From contig CANQUW010000039.1 of the NCBI GenBank assembly GCA_947627145.1, positions 1 through 8,859 of the forward strand: a stretch of 8,859 bases of DNA, given 5' to 3'. The notes under the pieces were generated by a model. It saw only the letters and a program-made list of their open reading frames with translations, was not told where the DNA came from and searched no databases. Shown one piece after another: positions 5,172-8,859 of this stretch (positions within the stretch are counted from its first letter, which is position 1; every line of letters begins with the position of its first letter). The translations under genes and the position numbers were made by a program. Source of the stretch: an uncultured Bacilli bacterium. Its GTDB lineage: Bacteria > Bacillota_I > Bacilli_A > RF39 > UBA660.

Positions 5172-7475
5172 TTATGTCGTTTTTAAAGAATTTAATTCTA
5201 ATTTAGGAATTCCTTTAATAAGATTTGATGTTATTTTCGAAGATACTTCTTCGTTTATTATTTTATCTATTTTTCTCGCACCAAATTCTTGATAATTTGA
5301 TTCTTTTATAATTTCTTCCACAACTTCTGTGGAATAATTAAATTCTATTTTATCTTTAAAAAACTTTTTCAACAAATTAAGTTTAAAAGTTACTATTTTC
5401 TTTATGTCTTTTCCACAAAAACTGTGGAAATAATATATTTTATCTATTCTATTTAAAAATTCTATACTGAAGAAGTCTTTCATTTCTTTTGATAATTTAC
5501 TTCTTTCTTTGGTAAATCCTATTTTGGAATTATCATAACCAATATTCGATGTCATAAATATTAATGTATTGTTAAAATTAATTTCTTCTCCTTTAGAATT
5601 TTTTATTTTCCCTTCATCTAATATTTGTAATAATAATTTAATAACATTTGGATGAGCTTTTTCTATTTCGTCTAAAAGTATTATAGAATGTGGGTTACTT
5701 TTTACCATTTCTAAAACATTATTGTTGTCATCATATCCTATATATCCTGGTGGGGAGCCAAGTATTTTGCTTACACTGTGGGATTCTTTATATTCACTCA
5801 TATCTAGTCTAATAAATGATTCCTTATTATATAAGCTTTTTGCATATTCTTTTACTAAATATGTTTTTCCTACGCCTGTTGGTCCGACTAAAAGAAACGA
5901 ATATGGTTTTATTTTTAAATAATTACATTTTAGTTTCATAGTAAAATCACATAACTCTTCTATTATATTGTTTTGTCCATATACTTTATTTAATAAATCT
6001 TTTTTTAGACTTCTTACGACTTTAGTCATATCTTCACTTTCATATATAGGTATTTTACTTTTTATAGATACAACTTCTTTTACTAATTTTTTAGTAATTT
6101 TCTTTGGTTTATTGTTTTTAGATAATTTTAATTCTAATCTATTGATTTTATCTTCTAACTTTTGTTCTTCTCTTTTATAAAAAGAGGCTTTTTCATAATC
6201 TTGATTTAAAACTGCTTTGGTTTTTAGTTTTCTTATTTTATTAAGGTCCGAATTTATTGATATTTGTTTTTCTTCTTCTGGATTTAACATTAAAGCTGCT
6301 TTGGCACATACTTCATCTAAAATATCTATAGCTTTATCTGGCTGTTTTCTATTGTAAATATATTCATTACTTAATTTTATAATTAAGTCTATTATATCTT
6401 CTTCTATTATAGTTCCATGAAAACTTTCATATAAGGGTTTTAATTTTAATAAAATGTTTTTTACTTTTTTAGGATTAGGTTCTAGAATTTCTAATTTTTG
6501 AAATCTTCTATCTAGTGCTTTATCTTTTTCAATAAATGTTTTATATTCTGAATTTGTTGTGGCTCCTATTAATTTTATTTTTCCACGAGCTAGTGCTGGT
6601 TTTAGTATATTGGATGCATCTATTGCACCTTCGGCACCTCCCGCTCCTACCATAGTGTGAATTTCATCAATAAATACTATTATATTTTGATTTTCTTCTA
6701 TTTCTTCTATTACTTTATTTATTCTTTCTTCAAATTCTCCACGATATTTAGTTCCCGCAATTAAAGATGACATAGCCATTGAAAATATCCTTTTATTTTT
6801 TAAACTATTAGGTACTTTTCCTTCTTCTATACGTCTTGCGAGTTCTTCTACTATAGCTGTTTTTCCTACTCCTGCTTCTCCTATTAAAAGAGGATTATTT
6901 TTTGTTCTTCTAGATAGAATTTCAATTAATCTTGTTATTTCTTCATCACAACCTACTACTGGGTCGATTTCACCTAGTTTCGCTCTTTTGTTGAAGTCTA
7001 CTGCATATTCTTCTATTAATAGTTTAGTTTTGGAATCACTTCTTTTTGGATTTAGTTTATCTATAAATTCATCGTATAGTTCATCAATATCAATATTCAT
7101 TCCTATTAATAATCTAATCGCAACACCTTCTCCTTCTTCTAATAATGCTAAAAAAAGATTTTCTACTGTTACTTCTTCTGTTTCATTTTCTTTGCTGTCA
7201 AGGATTGCAGATTCTATTACTCTTTTTAAAAGTGGTGTATATAAAAACCAATTATTGGATTCTGTTCCTTTGCCTATTACATTTATAATTTCATCACGAA
7301 AATTTTTATAATTAATTCCAATTCTATTTAATTTTTTTGTTATGGCTAAATCTTCATCTTTTAATATAGATAGTAATAAGTGTTCGCTTCCTACATATGG
7401 ATGCCTTAATTTTTGCATTTCATTTTTTGAATTATTTAATACTTTTTGTGCTTCTTCACTAAATTTTGAAAACAT
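5172..7475 (-). CDS. clpC: ATP-dependent Clp protease ATP-binding subunit ClpC
   Basis: Hsp100/AAA+ unfoldase that feeds substrates to ClpP. The 767 residues show a double Clp-N domain (1-140) and D1 with Walker A GEAGVGKT (199-206) and Walker B IIVFIDE (265-271). The pore loop is [11 protein letters not shown] (Tyr244). A ClpC/UvrB-type coiled-coil insert follows (about 418-450, [14 protein letters not shown]). D2 carries Walker A GPTGVGKT (531-538), Walker B SIILLDE (597-603), pore loop GSPPGYIGY and sensor-2 GARKIDKII (732-740). KIGFTK (651-656) matches the [LIV]GF ClpP-docking loop. Glu31 and Glu105 align, shifted by one, with the B. subtilis Glu32/Glu106 phospho-arginine pockets as I recall them. 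The protein is about 40 residues shorter than B. subtilis ClpC, partly at the C-terminus. ATG 7475 follows AGGAGG at 7 nt. ctsR, mcsA and mcsB do not precede it; an unrelated transporter and a terminator do. Confidence 0.96.
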   Translation of the reverse strand: MFSKFSEEAQKVLNNSKNEMQKLRHPYVGSEHLLLSILKDEDLAITKKLNRIGINYKNFRDEIINVIGKGTESNNWFLYTPLLKRVIESAILDSKENETEEVTVENLFLALLEEGEGVAIRLLIGMNIDIDELYDEFIDKLNPKRSDSKTKLLIEEYAVDFNKRAKLGEIDPVVGCDEEITRLIEILSRRTKNNPLLIGEAGVGKTAIVEELARRIEEGKVPNSLKNKRIFSMAMSSLIAGTKYRGEFEERINKVIEEIEENQNIIVFIDEIHTMVGAGGAEGAIDASNILKPALARGKIKLIGATTNSEYKTFIEKDKALDRRFQKLEILEPNPKKVKNILLKLKPLYESFHGTIIEEDIIDLIIKLSNEYIYNRKQPDKAIDILDEVCAKAALMLNPEEEKQISINSDLNKIRKLKTKAVLNQDYEKASFYKREEQKLEDKINRLELKLSKNNKPKKITKKLVKEVVSIKSKIPIYESEDMTKVVRSLKKDLLNKVYGQNNIIEELCDFTMKLKCNYLKIKPYSFLLVGPTGVGKTYLVKEYAKSLYNKESFIRLDMSEYKESHSVSKILGSPPGYIGYDDNNNVLEMVKSNPHSIILLDEIEKAHPNVIKLLLQILDEGKIKNSKGEEINFNNTLIFMTSNIGYDNSKIGFTKERSKLSKEMKDFFSIEFLNRIDKIYYFHSFCGKDIKKIVTFKLNLLKKFFKDKIEFNYSTEVVEEIIKESNYQEFGARKIDKIINEEVSSKITSNLIKGIPKLELNSLKTT

Positions 7476-7494
7476 TCTATCTCCTCCTATTTAT

Positions 7495-7524
7495 ATTCTA
7501 TGAATATTTTGGTCTATATTTCAA
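7495..7524 (-). promoter_or_regulatory. Candidate clpC promoter
   Basis: On the minus strand TTGAAA (7524-7519) and TAGAAT (7500-7495) each match consensus at five of six positions, with an 18-nt spacer. Initiation would fall almost at the Shine-Dalgarno, giving a leader of about 15 nt. The surrounding sequence is very AT-rich, so other pairs (for example TTTAGA/TATAGA slightly upstream) are possible. I see no CIRCE (TTAGCACTC inverted repeat) and no CtsR heptad repeat near it. Confidence 0.4.
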
Positions 7525-7582
7525 TAAAATATGTTCTAAAAAAAGTGACAGAAATTTTGAAAATTTTGTTTTGTAAATTTTT

Positions 7583-7616
7583 ACACAAAAAAACCTAACT
7601 AATTTAGCTAGGTTTT
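7583..7616 (-). terminator. Intrinsic terminator of the transporter gene
   Basis: AAAACCTAGCT (7616-7606) pairs with AGTTAGGTTTT (7600-7590) around the loop AAATT, and the T run continues to 7587. The eleventh-pair stem contains one G-U wobble that would be an A-C mismatch on the other strand, so it is built for minus-strand transcripts. It starts 9 nt after the transporter stop and separates that gene from clpC. Confidence 0.85.
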
Positions 7617-7624
7617 CGTTATTT

Positions 7625-8859
7625 TTATATTAACATAAGAATTGTAAATAGGATTACTAATCCAACTAATAATTCTAATGCTAAACGCCAAATGTGTTTT
7701 AACCATTCTTTATATGAAATGTTTAAGTAAGATAATGTTGTCATTAATACCACACTTGTTGGTGCGACTAACATTACAAGTCCATACATAGATTGGAATA
7801 TTACTGCAATTAGTGGGTATGTTGTTTTATCACTTACTAAACTTTGTAAATATGGTGCAGCACTTTGGAATGCATATGATGGTTCTACATTAAGTAGACC
7901 AGCAAGTCCTGCGACTATTGTTGTAGTTGCAACATTAAATCCTTTTGTTAATTTGAATAACCAGTTATAAATAACTAATTGGAAAGGATGATATGTTACG
8001 ATTACTAAACAAGTGTAAATTAATACTATTAGTAATGCTGGACGTAATGCTCTTCTTGCACCAGTAAGCATTGTTTGTAAATAATCATTAAATTTGATTT
8101 TGTAGATTAATGCAATGATTATTGATGCAATAACTAGAACTAGAGATAGTTCTGTTAATGTCCAAGATCCAAATGGATTAACAGTACCAAGTAATTTTCC
8201 AAAGATTGCAAATTTTCCAATTTCAAATTCTGTTACAGCTTTTGTTGCTGTATCAAAAATATCTAAATTAAATGCTCCACTCCATGAAATAAATGATAAA
8301 ATCATGATTAAGAAAACTAAATCTAGTATAACAACTAATGGCCATACTTTTTGTTTCTTAGCAGAACCTTTAACTTCTTCTGGTACATAATCTTTTAATA
8401 ATTTTTCATGATCTTTAGATTTCTTTTGTTTACCAATATGTCTAATAGTTTCAAATATTAGTAATGCAAGTCCTGCTACTAAAATAATAACTTTAGAAAT
8501 AATTTCTGATGTTATCTTAATAGAGAATACTTGTATTAATATACTAGTAACACTATATGCAAATGTAGATCCAGCAAGTCCTACTACTACAGATCCTACT
8601 GTTACAGTTGCAGCTGTTTTTTTATCATATCCCATTAATAATACTAAAGAAATGATAAATGGGAATACAGCTAGTAGTGGTAATTGTAATCCACATACTG
8701 ATGTTGCTACTGCAAGTAATATCATTATTACTGGTAAAACAATTTTTTCCTTTCCTTTTACTTTTTTGACTATTTTATCTAATAAAACTCTATATGCTCC
8801 TGTCTTATATAGAACAGCATAGAATCCACCAATAGCTAATACAAAGATTGCAACAAAAC
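7625..8859 (-). CDS. YfcC/DcuC-type polytopic membrane transporter, 5' part outside window
   Basis: The 410 visible residues are mostly hydrophobic helices (I estimate nine to eleven) in the cytoplasmic membrane. One basic hydrophilic loop lies at about residues 139-170 of the visible part. The first in-frame ATG (8725) is not the true start: the frame is open and continues upstream with transporter-like sequence (AIGGFYAVLYKTGAYRVLL, then KKVKGKE) to the window edge. GGFYAVLYKTGA and, near the end, MLVAPTSVVLMTTL (362-375) followed by YKEWLKHIWRL resemble YfcC/DcuC/ArcD-like carriers of the ion-transporter superfamily. Those proteins move dicarboxylates, amino acids or related anions, commonly by exchange or with cations; the substrate here cannot be told. 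The gene ends at TAA 7627-7625 before a good terminator, so it is not in the clpC unit. Family assignment is from recall of motifs and is moderately secure. Confidence 0.75.
   Translation of the reverse strand, partial: FVAIFVLAIGGFYAVLYKTGAYRVLLDKIVKKVKGKEKIVLPVIMILLAVATSVCGLQLPLLAVFPFIISLVLLMGYDKKTAATVTVGSVVVGLAGSTFAYSVTSILIQVFSIKITSEIISKVIILVAGLALLIFETIRHIGKQKKSKDHEKLLKDYVPEEVKGSAKKQKVWPLVVILDLVFLIMILSFISWSGAFNLDIFDTATKAVTEFEIGKFAIFGKLLGTVNPFGSWTLTELSLVLVIASIIIALIYKIKFNDYLQTMLTGARRALRPALLIVLIYTCLVIVTYHPFQLVIYNWLFKLTKGFNVATTTIVAGLAGLLNVEPSYAFQSAAPYLQSLVSDKTTYPLIAVIFQSMYGLVMLVAPTSVVLMTTLSYLNISYKEWLKHIWRLALELLVGLVILFTILMLI

Noticed and set aside
7476..7624. CtsR or HrcA operator before clpC
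   Set aside because: GGTC occurs once on the plus strand at 7511-7514, but no paired GGTCAAA-type heptads and no CIRCE inverted repeat are present.
1..8859. Alternative genetic code (UGA = Trp), suggested by the AT richness
   Set aside because: Trp positions in SecE, NusG, CysS and ClpC use TGG and no conserved gene reads through a TGA.
1..8859. Mobile element, phage, CRISPR array or defence island
   Set aside because: All genes except the one at 1278-1907 are recognisable housekeeping or transport genes in conserved order. I saw no transposase, integrase, terminal inverted repeats or spaced direct repeats.

Overview
The window is a block of conserved housekeeping genes from an AT-rich, low-GC Gram-positive bacterium (Firmicutes/Bacilli in the broad sense). 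Every gene supported here lies on the minus strand. The evidence for the lineage is the gene order, read in the direction of transcription: clpC, cysS, mrnC (Mini-III), rlmB, a sigH-like sigma factor, one unrecognised gene, secE, nusG, rplK. This is a compact version of the Bacillus subtilis clpC-to-rplK neighbourhood. Tryptophan is encoded by TGG throughout and the visible stops are TAA or TAG. I therefore see no sign of the UGA=Trp code of Mycoplasma, and the standard bacterial code fits. Uncultured Bacilli, Erysipelotrichales or Acholeplasma-like groups are plausible, but the genus cannot be fixed from the sequence.

Layout in transcription order, from the right edge to the left. 8859-7625: the 3' part of a polytopic membrane transporter of the YfcC/DcuC type, closed by a good intrinsic terminator at 7587-7616. 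7475-5172: clpC, without ctsR, mcsA or mcsB in front of it. 5113-3716: cysS, with its own near-consensus promoter. 3668-3285 and 3291-2590: mrnC and rlmB, overlapping by 7 nt. 2583-1961: a sigH-like sigma factor whose frame is broken at a run of six A; a 1-nt backward slip there restores a full 207-residue protein. 1907-1278: an unrecognised tail-anchored protein with a kinase C-lobe-like segment, occupying the place where rpmG often lies. 1180-929 and 904-371: secE and nusG, behind a strong promoter. 224-1: the start of rplK, preceded by a separate promoter and a structured leader that looks like an L1-binding autoregulatory site.

Functionally the block joins protein quality control (ClpC), aminoacylation (CysS), rRNA maturation and modification (MrnC, RlmB), transcription control (sigma factor, NusG), protein export (SecE) and ribosome synthesis (L11). 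Promoter-like elements with 17-nt spacers precede cysS, the kinase-like gene, secE and rplK. The region is therefore probably a chain of overlapping transcription units rather than one operon.

The two points most worth following are the frameshift in the sigma factor at an A AAA AAT heptamer and the unassigned tail-anchored kinase-like gene beside it. Nothing in the window indicates a mobile element, CRISPR array, tRNA or rRNA.
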